DNA of 64,000 nucleotides from Viridibacterium curvum (GTDB lineage Bacteria; Pseudomonadota; Gammaproteobacteria; Burkholderiales; Rhodocyclaceae): positions 62,001 to 126,000 of the forward strand of contig NZ_BAABLD010000011.1 of the NCBI RefSeq assembly GCF_039544165.1, in the 5' to 3' direction. The notes under the pieces were generated by a model that did not search any database, was not told the DNA's origin, and saw only the letters and a list, made by a program, of their open reading frames with translations. Shown here in pieces: positions 53,549 to 64,000 of this stretch. Position 1 is the first letter of the stretch; each line of letters opens with the position of its first letter. A program made the translations under genes and the position numbers.

Positions 53549-54516
53549 CCAAGGCTCCGCAATGTATCGATCAGCACCTGCATGTCTGCCGCCATCGGAA
53601 TCTCCCATTGCAGGGACTGCCGGCTGACCGGATGAATGAGACCCAGCCGGAACGCGTGCAAGGCCTGTCGCTCAAAGCCTGTTGCCCCCGGCGGCATGGC
53701 GCGCTTCGCGGCATAGACCGGGTCGCCGACCAAAGGGTGGCCGATGTGGGTCATATGAACACGAATCTGGTGGGTACGTCCGGTATCCAGCGCACATTCA
53801 ATCAAGGCCGTTTTTTCGAACTGCTCGACCACCTGGTAGTGCGTACGCGCCTCCTTACCCCCCTCGACCACCGCCATTCGCGTACGCTGGGTCGGATGGC
53901 GGGCAATGGACGCCTCGATCCAGCCCGATAGCTTGGGCCGACCCAGCACCACGGCCGAATAGTTGCGTTTGACTGTACGCGCCTGCAGCTGGCGCACCAG
54001 ATCAGTCTGCGCAATCAGGCTGCGCGCCACTACCATGAGACCCGAGGTGTCCTTGTCCAGGCGATGAACGATGCCGGCACGCTGCAAGCCCCGCAGTTGC
54101 TCGTCGTGCGCCAGCAAGGCGTTCTGCAGGGTGCCCGCAGGATTGCCGCTGCCCGGATGCACGACCAGCCCGGCCGGCTTATTGACCACGATGATGTGTT
54201 CGTCCTCGAACACCACGTCGAGCGGGATGTCTTCCGGCGCGTCAGCCAGTTCGGTATCGCTTTGCGCGGGACGCACCTCCAGGGCTTCGCCACCCACCAC
54301 CCGATAGCGCGTGTCGGTCATCACGGCGCCATTGAGGCTCACACGCCCCTCTCGAATCCATTCCTGGAGACGGCTGCGCGAATGCTCGCTGAGGATCCTG
54401 GCCAAAGCCGCGTCGAAACGCATCCCGCCCAACTCCAGGGGCAGCAGGCAGTTCACGTTCGGGGGCTGGGGGCTTCCGCTATAATCCGCGGTCTCTAAAG
54501 TCTGTGGTGTCGGCAT
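53545..54516 (-). CDS. rluD: 23S rRNA pseudouridine synthase RluD
   Basis: A 323-residue RluA-family synthase: S4 domain (SRSRLQEWIREGRVSLNGAV), catalytic Asp in HRLDKDTSGLMVVA, and RTHQIRVHMTHIGHPLVGDPVYA. RluD makes pseudouridines in helix 69. The ATG at 54516 shares its CATG with the divergent bamD ATG; later starts (GTG 54447, ATG 54423) are possible. It overlaps pgeF. Confidence 0.9.
   Translation of the reverse strand: MPTPQTLETADYSGSPQPPNVNCLLPLELGGMRFDAALARILSEHSRSRLQEWIREGRVSLNGAVMTDTRYRVVGGEALEVRPAQSDTELADAPEDIPLDVVFEDEHIIVVNKPAGLVVHPGSGNPAGTLQNALLAHDEQLRGLQRAGIVHRLDKDTSGLMVVARSLIAQTDLVRQLQARTVKRNYSAVVLGRPKLSGWIEASIARHPTQRTRMAVVEGGKEARTHYQVVEQFEKTALIECALDTGRTHQIRVHMTHIGHPLVGDPVYAAKRAMPPGATGFERQALHAFRLGLIHPVSRQSLQWEIPMAADMQVLIDTLRSLG
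54480..54485 (+). promoter_or_regulatory. -10 box of bamD
   Basis: Perfect TATAAT 30 bases upstream of the bamD start, inside the first codons of divergent rluD. -35 candidates (TTCGGG, 16 bases away) are weak. Confidence 0.5.
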
Positions 54517-55294
54517 GTTCAATTTCACCCTTCGCAGTGTACCGGTTGTCCTCGCCCTTTGCCTGACGCTGGGCCTGACCGCCTGCGCGACGAATGAACG
54601 CCTCAAGGGCGATACGCCGCAAAAGCTGTTTGATGAAGCCAAAGAACTGCAGACCGCGGGCTCCTGGGAACAAGCGATCAAGGGCTTCGAGCAGCTGGAG
54701 TCCACCTTTCCCTTTGGCCGCCATGCCCAGCAAGCACAGCTGGAGATCGCCTACACCTATTACCGGATGCAGGAATATGCGTCCACCGTGGCGGCCTGCG
54801 ACCGCTTCCTGAAGCAATACCCCAACCATGCAGCGGCGGACTATGCCTTGTATCTGAAGGGTGTAGCGACACAAATCGAGGAAGACCGTTTCTTCGCCCT
54901 GTTCTTCGAGCGTGACCTCGCAGGCCTTGATCAAGCGGCTACACGCGAAGCCTTCGAAGTCTTCAAGACTTTGGTCACGCGTTTCCCCGACAGTATTTAC
55001 GCTCCCGAGTCACGCGAACGCATGGAAAAAATATCCAACGCGCTGGCCCGGGGTGATCTGAGTGTTGCCCGCTACTACTACCGGCGTGGCGCTGTGCTGG
55101 CGGCAGCCAACCGGGCCAAATCTGTCATGACTACGCACCCCGACTCGCCAGTCGTTGAAGAGGCACTGGCTATCCTGATGGCAAGCTACAAGCAGATGGG
55201 GCTTGATGACTTGCGTCGCGATGCTGAGCGCGTACTGCGACTCAACTACCCACAAAGCGCCTGGCTGTCTCGCGAGTACAAAGCGCCGAGCTGA
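54515..55294 (+). CDS. bamD: outer membrane assembly lipoprotein BamD
   Basis: A 259-residue lipoprotein (signal peptide with lipobox LTAC, then ATNERLKGDTPQKLFDEAKELQTAGSWEQAIKGFEQLES). TPR-like helical repeats follow. It is an essential part of the BAM complex that inserts beta-barrel proteins. It faces rluD, as in most proteobacteria. Confidence 0.95.
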   Translation: MFNFTLRSVPVVLALCLTLGLTACATNERLKGDTPQKLFDEAKELQTAGSWEQAIKGFEQLESTFPFGRHAQQAQLEIAYTYYRMQEYASTVAACDRFLKQYPNHAAADYALYLKGVATQIEEDRFFALFFERDLAGLDQAATREAFEVFKTLVTRFPDSIYAPESRERMEKISNALARGDLSVARYYYRRGAVLAAANRAKSVMTTHPDSPVVEEALAILMASYKQMGLDDLRRDAERVLRLNYPQSAWLSREYKAPS

Positions 55295-55362
55295 GCCCCC
55301 CTCGTTCCACTTGCCTATTTTCACTGGCTGATTTGTGGCGCATTACGCGCCACGGGGTCCGC

Positions 55363-56190
55363 ATGCAGATCCATCACGACATCTCATCCCTGCGCGCAGC
55401 ACTGCGCACCGCTGACCGCGTCGCCTTTGCCCCCACCATGGGCAACCTGCATGCCGGGCACGTCAGCCTCATGCAGCAGGCACATGACCATGGTGATTGC
55501 GTTGTCGCCAGCATCTTCGTCAATCGACTGCAATTCGGGCCGCGCGAAGACTTCGACAAGTACCCGCGCACCTTCGAGGCCGACTGCGACAAGCTGCGCG
55601 CCGCCGGAGTCCATCACCTGTTCGCTCCGGATGAAAGGGTGCTCTACCCCAATCCGCAGCAGTATTTCGTGCAGCCTGCCCGCGCACATGACAGCATCCT
55701 TGAGGGCGCCTCGCGTCCCGGTCACTTTCAGGGCGTCGCGACCGTCGTCACCAAGCTGTTCAATATCGTGCAACCAGACGTAGTCTTGCTCGGAAAAAAG
55801 GACTATCAGCAGCTGATGGTGATCCGCCACCTCGTGCGCGAACTCAACATGCCCATCGACGTCGTTGGCTGTGACACCGTGCGCGCCGACGATGGCCTCG
55901 CACTGTCGTCGCGTAATGGCTACCTTTCCCCGGCCGCGCGCGCCGAAGCGCCGCGCCTGTATGCCCAGCTTCAGGGTATCGCCACCGCCATCAAGGCCGG
56001 TGAGCAGGATTTTGCCAAGCTTGAGAAAATGGCCTGCGATGTGCTTGCTGCACAGGGCTGGCAACCGGATTACATCAGCGTCCGCCGGCAGGTGGATCTT
56101 TTGCCACCGACTGTCGGGGATGACCTTGTCGTCGTGGCGGCAGCACGTCTCGAAACAACACGACTGATCGACAATCTGGAAATTGTCTGA
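55363..56190 (+). CDS. panC: pantothenate synthetase
   Basis: A 275-residue PanC that joins pantoate and beta-alanine with ATP. Seen: APTMGNLHAGHVSLM (HxGH), IFVNRLQFGPREDFDKYPRT, LFGKKDYQQL-type block (LLGKKDYQQLMVI), GLALSSRNGYLS. The ATG at 55363 gives the family start. panB is not adjacent. Confidence 0.95.
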   Translation: MQIHHDISSLRAALRTADRVAFAPTMGNLHAGHVSLMQQAHDHGDCVVASIFVNRLQFGPREDFDKYPRTFEADCDKLRAAGVHHLFAPDERVLYPNPQQYFVQPARAHDSILEGASRPGHFQGVATVVTKLFNIVQPDVVLLGKKDYQQLMVIRHLVRELNMPIDVVGCDTVRADDGLALSSRNGYLSPAARAEAPRLYAQLQGIATAIKAGEQDFAKLEKMACDVLAAQGWQPDYISVRRQVDLLPPTVGDDLVVVAAARLETTRLIDNLEIV

Positions 56191-56320
56191 TCTGTGCAGA
56201 ACTACACTGACAGCGGGCAATGAACCCGTTGCAATGCGAGCATCCTGAAAGTGCCAAAGTCCGGTAGATGCTAGCCGGCAGAAGAAGCGCCGACCGGGTA
56301 TCGAAAAAAGGAGCGACGCT

Positions 56321-57871
56321 GTGCAGTACGACAGCTCGGGCATGGGCATGAGACTGGACTACCGGGAGGTGTGGGCGGCACCGCTTTGGCGCGCACTGGC
56401 GCTGGCCTGCGGCCTGATCACGTCTATCGCCCACGCACAGGGCGAGGACCTGCCGCTGGCCATTGCCCCGCATCTGGACGCTCACGCTCCGGCCGCTGGA
56501 TCGGCCCCTGTCGCGCAGGCGGAACACGCCACGCCGGTCGTACTGCAGTTGAGCGCCCAACTCGCTCAACCCGTCGACAACGCCCCTCCGGCCGATAAGG
56601 TCAACCCTGTGGCAGCGCCAGCAACGCCGCCAGCACCCAGTGGGCGCGGGCTATGGACCTTCACTTTCTGGTTCGCCCTGCTGTTGCTGATAGGCATTGC
56701 CGCGCGCGACAGCATGCGCGTGATGCTGCAGATCCTCTGGCAGCCCGCGCCCCCGCGCGCGCGCCTGCCCTATGCCAGCTGGCCGAGCATTTGCCTGAGC
56801 TTCAGTGCCAACGACGCCGAGTCACTGGAGCAGACTCTGTGGCGCATTCGCGACCTCGACTACCCGCCAGAACGCTTGCTGGTCGTGGCGCTGATCGACA
56901 TGGCGTCGGAGAGCGCGCTCGCCACGCTGAAGGCAGCTCGCCCACAGATGCGCAGTGAGGTCATAGCCAGCCCCCTGGACACGCAACTTGAGCCGGTACG
57001 TCAGTGTTTCGCAGCGGGCCTGCAACACGGACGCGGCGACATCGTGATGACCATTCCGGCTGGAGAGCCCATCGACAGCCAGTCACTCAAGCAAGCCGCC
57101 GAAGCTTTCCTCGATCCGACCCTCGGAGCGCTGCTTGGCTATCTGCCGCCAGGCACACCAGGCGACCAGGGCATCGCCGCGCGCCTGGGGCGGCTGCAAC
57201 GTCGTGCCACCACCCAGCTGGACCTGCCCCCACCACAGAGCGTCCCACCCGGCACAGGTCTGGTCGCCATCCGGCGTGGCTGCGTCCAGTCAGCCAGCAT
57301 CGACCCGACCCTGCCGAATGGCACGCTGTCCGTACTGCTCGATATCGAAGCCGCAGCGTGGCGTATCAGCCTGCAACCAGCCCAGATCGCTGCCGGCGCG
57401 CCGATGCAGGACTGGGACAGCCGTGCCAAATGGTTGCGCCGCCGCGCCCGCGCCCGCATCGAGAGCAACGCCGCCGTGCGCCTTTTCGGTCTGCTTCGCC
57501 ATGGCCGTTTTGCCGGGGAACCCGGTCCCATGCTGACCCTGCTGTGGATCGCTGTGCTGCTTGCCTCTCTATTGCGCTTCTTCATGGGCGACATCTTCTC
57601 CGCCGCCATCGGTCTGGCAGCCTGCATGGCATGTGCTTTCGGCGTTGAAGCGCGCCCGGCCTCGCTGCTGGCACTGGGCATATTGCTGCGGACAACGGGA
57701 CGCAACCCTGCTGCCATTCTGTCGGCATTCGCACCGGTGGTTTTCCTGCACGACCTGCAAGTCACCTTGCGACAGACCATTCGCAGTGTCATGACACGGC
57801 TGCGCCCCGGTAAAGCCACCGCCACGGCCCGAGCGTCCGAACTCGGCGCACCGTCGGTTACGACGCACTGA
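56321..57871 (+). CDS. membrane glycosyltransferase-like protein lacking catalytic motifs
   Basis: A 516-residue protein. Helix/signal at ~23-40, Ala/Pro-rich linker 42-108, helix 111-127, a GT2-like region ~155-395, and C-terminal helices (~404-422, 425-445, 448-458). The order resembles PgaC/BcsA-type synthases, but the GT2 signatures are degenerate: at the VDDGS position it reads LIDMAS (191-196), at the DAD position TIPAGEP (244-250), at the EDxDL position LDIEAAAWR (340-348), and QxxRW is WLRRRARARIE (371-381). GTGLVAIRR (311-319) still fits the family. It is probably a pseudo-enzyme. GTG start at 56321 follows AAGGAG. First gene of a three-gene cassette. Confidence 0.7.
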   Translation: MQYDSSGMGMRLDYREVWAAPLWRALALACGLITSIAHAQGEDLPLAIAPHLDAHAPAAGSAPVAQAEHATPVVLQLSAQLAQPVDNAPPADKVNPVAAPATPPAPSGRGLWTFTFWFALLLLIGIAARDSMRVMLQILWQPAPPRARLPYASWPSICLSFSANDAESLEQTLWRIRDLDYPPERLLVVALIDMASESALATLKAARPQMRSEVIASPLDTQLEPVRQCFAAGLQHGRGDIVMTIPAGEPIDSQSLKQAAEAFLDPTLGALLGYLPPGTPGDQGIAARLGRLQRRATTQLDLPPPQSVPPGTGLVAIRRGCVQSASIDPTLPNGTLSVLLDIEAAAWRISLQPAQIAAGAPMQDWDSRAKWLRRRARARIESNAAVRLFGLLRHGRFAGEPGPMLTLLWIAVLLASLLRFFMGDIFSAAIGLAACMACAFGVEARPASLLALGILLRTTGRNPAAILSAFAPVVFLHDLQVTLRQTIRSVMTRLRPGKATATARASELGAPSVTTH

Positions 57872-57880
57872 GGCCAGCCC

Positions 57881-58978
57881 ATGCACGTCTCGTTCGCCTC
57901 CCTGCTGTTCGTGCCGCTGGCGCTGGCCGTATTGTTGTGCCCGCTTTGGCCCGTATGGCGGCAATGGCAATTCCCGCGTCGCGAAACCCCGCGTACAACC
58001 GAAGCGCACACCGAATGGAACGAAGACGCACTTGATGCTTTGCAAAGCACACAGATTGCCTTCGCCGAGCTGCTGGCCGTTGCGGAGCGTGACGGCGTGG
58101 TACGCGGCGCGGGCGAAGATGGCATCCCTTTCCTTGTGCTCGGCCCCAAGGATTATCTGTCTGGCCAGCTGCCGTCCAATGTCACGCGACTACGCATGCA
58201 GGTCGTCGCAGCACGTCACCTCGATGTGCCCGGCGAGCTGCTTTGTGACCGGTTGATGTTCGCGCGTAACCGCCTGAACATCGCGCACAACGCCATCGTG
58301 AAAACAGCACTTGCCGGCCGCGATGCCACCATTGGCCCCCGCGCCCGCGTGCGCCGCTGGCTGCATGCCGAGTCGCGCGTCGATGCGGCAGAAGGTGCCG
58401 TGCTGGGTGGCTGCTGCAGCGCCGGGCACGAAATCACCCTGGCTCGTCGCGTACGCTTCGAACAAGTTCTTGCGCCGACCATCCGTTTCGGCAAAACCGA
58501 GACGCCGCGCACCCCTGTCGTCCCGGTGCAATACATTCTCATGCAACCACCCGCCAACGCTTTTGTGCCCGGCGATGGACGCTGGATCATCAATGGCGAC
58601 ATGAGCGTTCCGCCCGGCCACCGCGTTAACGCCCATCTCGTCGTGCGCGGCAACCTGCTGGCGGGAACCGGTGCCTTCCTGCGTGGAAATGTGCGGGTCA
58701 TGGGGGACTTCGTCATGCACCACGACGCCCGCTGCGGCTCGGCTGTCATCTGCGATGGCGACATGCAGACCGGTGAGTGCTGCCAGATCGGGGGGCCGCT
58801 GATTGTTGAAGGGGGATTGCAGATCGGCGCACAAAGCGAAATCGGCAGCCTCGCACAACCCAGCTCGGTCAGTGCGCGCAATCTGCGCGTCAATGAAGGT
58901 GTCGTGATTCACGGCGCCGTTCAGGCCAAGCGCCGCGGCGAAGTGGTCAACGATTCCAACCGGGGGCAACAGGCATGA
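57881..58978 (+). CDS. membrane-anchored beta-solenoid (bactofilin-like) protein
   Basis: A 365-residue protein with one N-terminal helix (4-26) and a large region rich in short regular strands in two blocks, ~108-205 and ~235-348 (for example ITLARRVRFEQVLAPTIRFG; VNAHLVVRGNLLAGTGAFLRGNVRVMGDF; IGGPLIVEGGLQIGAQSEIG). This is the look of bactofilin/polymer-forming or hexapeptide-type beta-solenoids. No enzyme residue is evident. It starts 9 bases after the glycosyltransferase-like gene and ends in an ATGA overlap with the next gene. Confidence 0.6.
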   Translation: MHVSFASLLFVPLALAVLLCPLWPVWRQWQFPRRETPRTTEAHTEWNEDALDALQSTQIAFAELLAVAERDGVVRGAGEDGIPFLVLGPKDYLSGQLPSNVTRLRMQVVAARHLDVPGELLCDRLMFARNRLNIAHNAIVKTALAGRDATIGPRARVRRWLHAESRVDAAEGAVLGGCCSAGHEITLARRVRFEQVLAPTIRFGKTETPRTPVVPVQYILMQPPANAFVPGDGRWIINGDMSVPPGHRVNAHLVVRGNLLAGTGAFLRGNVRVMGDFVMHHDARCGSAVICDGDMQTGECCQIGGPLIVEGGLQIGAQSEIGSLAQPSSVSARNLRVNEGVVIHGAVQAKRRGEVVNDSNRGQQA

Positions 58979-59800
58979 GCAAGCCGCTAACGCCCCTGCC
59001 CGGCTCCTCGCGCATGCCGAATAGCCGACTCTTTTCTACACGCCGGCGACAACCACGTCCCAATAGTCAGGCACTGCCGTCACGCATCCTGCACGCTGTG
59101 CTGATGGGCTGCTTTGTCAGCCTGGTAGTGTGGCTGGCGCTGGCACCGCTGAGCCTCGCTTTTGCCGACATCGTCATCCAGGGGGCCGGGTTGCTCGACC
59201 TGCCCGCCATGCTCCAGCAGGAACCACTCAACATGGGCGGCAATGTCGTTCTGACCCGCTTCGGCCTGGCCGATGAGCCGATGGCCGTCAGCAGCTCTGA
59301 CCTCATGCTCCATGTGCTGGGCATTGCCGTCCTGCTGATCGCCGGCAGCCGCCTGCGGCGCGTGCCGGTTCGCCATGCAGTGTTTGCCGTCTGCGCGCTG
59401 CACCTGCTGGGCACTGGCGTGGCATGGCTGCAGGGCGATGCCTTTCCGCACAACATGCTGACGCATACTCGCCTGGTGGCCGACACGAACCTGCTGTGGC
59501 TGGCATTAAGCCCGATCATGCTGACTCTCGGCTTCTACGTTGTCGAGCGCAGCTGGGTGAATCGCGTGTTGGCCACGGCCCTGTTTATCGGCTGGCAGAT
59601 TGTGGCCCTGCCGCTCAAGGTGCTGTTGTCCGCCGTGCTGATCCAGGCGCTGACCCCCGCCGTCATTCCCTTGCTGTTCGTCGCAACAGGCCCGATGCTG
59701 GACGTGCTGTTGATGGCCGCGCTTTACGCCTGGTGCATGACCTGGCCCCTGCTGCAGCTAGACGAGCGTGGCAGACTGGCGACGCGGCCCGACCTGCAGG

Positions 59801-59817
<17 letters not shown>
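58975..59817 (+). CDS. six-helix inner-membrane protein of unknown function
   Basis: A 280-residue protein I do not recognise. After a basic N-terminus it has about six hydrophobic helices (~38-62, 106-124, 131-150, 171-190, 197-222, 230-255). There is a conserved-looking FPHNMLTHTRLVADTNLLWL segment between helices 3 and 4. It overlaps the preceding gene by 4 bases, so the three genes form one unit. Its 3' end overlaps the convergent edd by 17 bases. Confidence 0.6.
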
Positions 59818-61621
<1,804 letters not shown>

Positions 61622-61802
61622 TTAGAACCTCGACGGTAAAGGTGGCAATCATCAACGGAAGCGAAGGCTGTGCCATAGCTTACGCCTTGTGCGCGAACCT
61701 GTTGCATGGCAGCACTCCCTGATTCGACAGCCGCACGGCTGGTGGTAAATTGCCGCACCTGTCCGTCCACATCTGACGGATTCACTCACAGGCCTCGACA
61801 CC

Positions 61803-62591
61803 ATGCAATCCGCCCATTTCTCCGATCTCAAGAACAAGCGCGTCCTCATTACCGGCTCCACCATGGGCATCGGACTGGCAGCAGCCAAAGCTTTTGCCGC
61901 GCAAGGCGCCAAGGTCGGCCTGAATGGCCGCCGCGCGCCGGAAGAACTTGATGGCTTGCTCACAGGCCTGCGCGCCAATGGCGGTGATGCAGCATTCTTC
62001 GCGGCGGACCTGTCAGATTCGGCCGCTTGCGACAAGCTGGTTGCCGACTTCGTTGCGCGCTTCGGCGGCATTGATGTGCTCATCAACAACGCCGGCGGCC
62101 TCGTTGCCCGCAAGCCGCTGCCCGACATTGACGACGCGTTCTTCGACGCGGTGCACGATCTGAACATGCGCTCGGTGCTGATGACCACGCGCGCCGCACT
62201 GCCTCATCTGAGCGCGTCGGCAAAAGCGTCAGGGCAGAGCAGTGCTGTCATTTCGGTCGGCTCGATTGCCGGCCACACCGGCGGCGGCCCGGGCGCCTCG
62301 CTCTATGGCGCTGCCAAGGCCTGGCTGCATAACATCCACAAAAACTGGGTCGATTACCACACCGACGACGGCATCCGCTTCAACATCGTCTCGCCGGGCA
62401 CGGTCGATACGGCGTTCCACGCTGACAAAACCGAAGAAGTGCGCCAGCGCATCAGCGCCGGCATTCCCATGGGACGCTTCGGCAAAGCCGAAGAAATGGC
62501 CCCCGCCTTCCTGTTCTTTGCCTCGCATGCCTGCAGCGGCTACATCACGGGACAGATTCTCGATGTGAATGGCGGGCAGTTCATGCCCTGA
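61803..62591 (+). CDS. short-chain dehydrogenase/reductase
   Basis: A 262-residue SDR. Cofactor loop TGSTMGIGLAAA, NNAG (LINNAGG), catalytic Ser (SVGSIAGH) and Tyr-x3-Lys (LYGAAKAWL), and closing ILDVNGGQFMP. Substrate is unknown. The close position to edd and a pectate lyase could suggest sugar-acid metabolism (weak inference). Confidence 0.85.
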   Translation: MQSAHFSDLKNKRVLITGSTMGIGLAAAKAFAAQGAKVGLNGRRAPEELDGLLTGLRANGGDAAFFAADLSDSAACDKLVADFVARFGGIDVLINNAGGLVARKPLPDIDDAFFDAVHDLNMRSVLMTTRAALPHLSASAKASGQSSAVISVGSIAGHTGGGPGASLYGAAKAWLHNIHKNWVDYHTDDGIRFNIVSPGTVDTAFHADKTEEVRQRISAGIPMGRFGKAEEMAPAFLFFASHACSGYITGQILDVNGGQFMP

Positions 62592-62735
62592 TCGCCGCCT
62601 GAATGGTGCCTTCCGCCGCCGTAGCGGGCTCTCGGCCCGCACGGAATCACGGCATCGCTTCCTGGTACGGAAAATCTGCCCCGCAGACTCCGCCGCCCCG
62701 GCTCAAGCCCTGACAAAATTTTCCGGATACCAAAC

Positions 62736-63827
62736 ATGCAACGCCTCGCCCCCCTATTCCTGCTCTTGCTCGCCGCAAACGCCAGTGCCGCTGTCGGCGG
62801 TTACGCACAAGCCACCGGTGGCGGAAATGCCAAGCCGATCGTGGTCCGTGACAAGTACGAAATGCAGGACGCGATCAACGAGTACGCCGGCGCCGGCGGG
62901 CTGGTGCTGCTCTACACCGGCAAGTTCGATGCAGCCCCCATTCTGGCCGACGTCTGCAGGCAATGGCGCAAACCCACCATTGAACTGGTCATCCACGACA
63001 AGCGAGACATCACCATCCTCGGTGCAGACGGCTCCACCGCCAATTTCGGCATCCGCATCAAAGGCTTCGCCAGCAACATCATCGTGCGCAACATGAGCAT
63101 CGGCCTTGTGCCGGGAGGCGCGAACAACGGCGACGCCATCGGCATCGAGGGGCGCGCGAACCACATCTGGATCGATCACAACGAGCTCTACAGCCAGCGC
63201 ATCCATTGTCCCGATACGCCGGGCGACGACACGACCTTCGACGGCTTGCTCGACATCCGCGACAACGTCGACAACATCACCATCTCTTACAACTACATCC
63301 ACGACCACGACAAGGTCGGCCTCAATGGTTCCAGTGATCGCGATACCCCAGACCGCCACATCACCTACGCCCACAACTGGTACCGCAACGTCGGCCAGCG
63401 CCTGCCCCTGCAACGTGGCGGTTTCGCCCACATCTACAACAACTACTACGACGGTATCGCCGAGCACGGCATCAATGTGCGCATGGGGGGCCAGGCCCTC
63501 ATCGAAGGCAACTGGTTCGAGAACGCCCGTAATCCCGTTACCTCGCGCCTGAGCCCGAAAACCGGCGACTGGGAGCTGCGCGACAACAACATCGCCTCAC
63601 CCGCCGACTTCGAGCGATTCAACATCACCTGGAGTCCTGTGCGCAGCGGCCCCAGCCGCGACGCCACCGACTGGGCCAGCACCATCCAGTTCCCGCAGCC
63701 CCTGCCCTATGCCTACACAGCGCAACCTTCAGCCCTGGTGAAATGTCTGGCCATGGCGACGGCGGGTCCGGGCAAGCAGTTGGCTGAGGTGGATGCCGCC
63801 CTGCCAGGCTGCAAAACCGCACGCTAA
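62736..63827 (+). CDS. secreted pectate lyase, PL1 family
   Basis: A 363-residue protein: signal peptide (MQRLAPLFLLLLAANASA), then the PL1 parallel beta-helix with IWIDHNEL, TFDGLLDIRDNVDNITISYNYIHDHDKVGLNGSSD and the catalytic RxPxxR loop (GQRLPLQRGGFAHIYNNYY). It should cleave polygalacturonate by beta-elimination using calcium. Pectin breakdown feeds into KDPG, so it fits the Entner-Doudoroff theme. The short gap to the SDR (144 bases) suggests separate expression. Confidence 0.92.
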   Translation: MQRLAPLFLLLLAANASAAVGGYAQATGGGNAKPIVVRDKYEMQDAINEYAGAGGLVLLYTGKFDAAPILADVCRQWRKPTIELVIHDKRDITILGADGSTANFGIRIKGFASNIIVRNMSIGLVPGGANNGDAIGIEGRANHIWIDHNELYSQRIHCPDTPGDDTTFDGLLDIRDNVDNITISYNYIHDHDKVGLNGSSDRDTPDRHITYAHNWYRNVGQRLPLQRGGFAHIYNNYYDGIAEHGINVRMGGQALIEGNWFENARNPVTSRLSPKTGDWELRDNNIASPADFERFNITWSPVRSGPSRDATDWASTIQFPQPLPYAYTAQPSALVKCLAMATAGPGKQLAEVDAALPGCKTAR

Positions 63828-64000
63828 GCCCGGCCTGACACTGTCGCATTGCCTCGCTCATCAAGGGCTGGCGCGGACATCACCTGCTCGCTGCACTGCG
63901 AGATTGTCAATCCGGCTGTTCTATCCCACACTACATCAGCTTGCCCAAGGGGCGCAGACCCCGGCATGCCAATGCGCCGTCACCGCGGCGCAACAAAACC
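63828..64000. other. end of window, nothing identified
   Basis: 173 bases after the pectate lyase. No complete open frame, RNA gene or terminator was recognised. Confidence 0.4.

Noticed and set aside
61622..61802. HexR operator upstream of edd
   Set aside because: The region was read for TGTA-N7-TACA and TTGT...ACAA on both strands; no convincing match was found.

Overview
This window is a GC-rich stretch of chromosomal DNA, most likely from a betaproteobacterium of the Rhodocyclales type. The order/genus call is inference from gene content: Rieske oxygenase-xseB-ispA-dxs-folE2, pmbA/yjgA/mog, rplM-rpsI, a class I polyhydroxyalkanoate (PHA) locus with phaR, an Entner-Doudoroff-linked sugar operon, and a glucokinase next to an RpiR/HexR regulator (fused into one protein in Burkholderia). 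No insertion sequence, prophage, CRISPR array or rRNA gene was seen.

Layout. 1-5 kb: protease-MoxR-DUF58 operon (cut by the window edge) and small genes around a hydrolase with an unusual C-terminal extension. 5-18 kb: housekeeping genes (aroG, pgi, Nudix hydrolase, CobD-like protein, miaA, TraB/GumN-like protein, orphan TRAP binding protein, pmbA, darP/yjgA, mog, cold-shock gene). 18-26 kb: a glucose-type ABC transporter operon ending in glucokinase and HexR-type regulator, with a second glucokinase transcribed divergently; a HexR-like palindrome overlaps the transporter promoter. 26-38 kb: a chemosensory operon (MCP, CheY, STAS, CheA, MCP, MCP, CheW, CheR, CheD, CheB, EAL phosphodiesterase) preceded by a sigma-28-like promoter. 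38-43 kb: Rieske oxygenase, isoprenoid precursor genes and folE2, the last behind an IscR-like palindrome. 43-45 kb: rpsI/rplM, a predicted small RNA and three tRNAs. 45-53 kb: FAD oxidase, rimO and the PHA genes phaC-phaB-phaB-phaR. 53-56 kb: pgeF, rluD, bamD, panC. 56-60 kb: an unrecognised three-gene membrane cassette. 60-64 kb: edd, a short-chain dehydrogenase and a secreted pectate lyase.

How the parts fit. Glucose uptake, two glucokinases, pgi and edd supply the Entner-Doudoroff route, whose intermediate KDPG is the known effector of HexR; surplus carbon can go to PHA. The chemosensory operon appears tied to cyclic di-GMP: its last gene encodes an intact EAL enzyme and its CheA carries two copies of an MshEN-like motif.

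Best candidates for new biology: (1) the cassette at 56321-59817, made of a glycosyltransferase-like protein lacking its catalytic motifs, a membrane-anchored beta-solenoid protein and a six-helix membrane protein; (2) the out-of-frame glk/hexR junction together with a degenerate phosphate-binding motif in that glucokinase; (3) a predicted ~113-nt small RNA with a CU-rich, anti-Shine-Dalgarno-like loop; (4) the IscR-like operator in front of folE2; (5) the CheA with MshEN-like repeats. All function calls come from reading the sequence; no database search was run.
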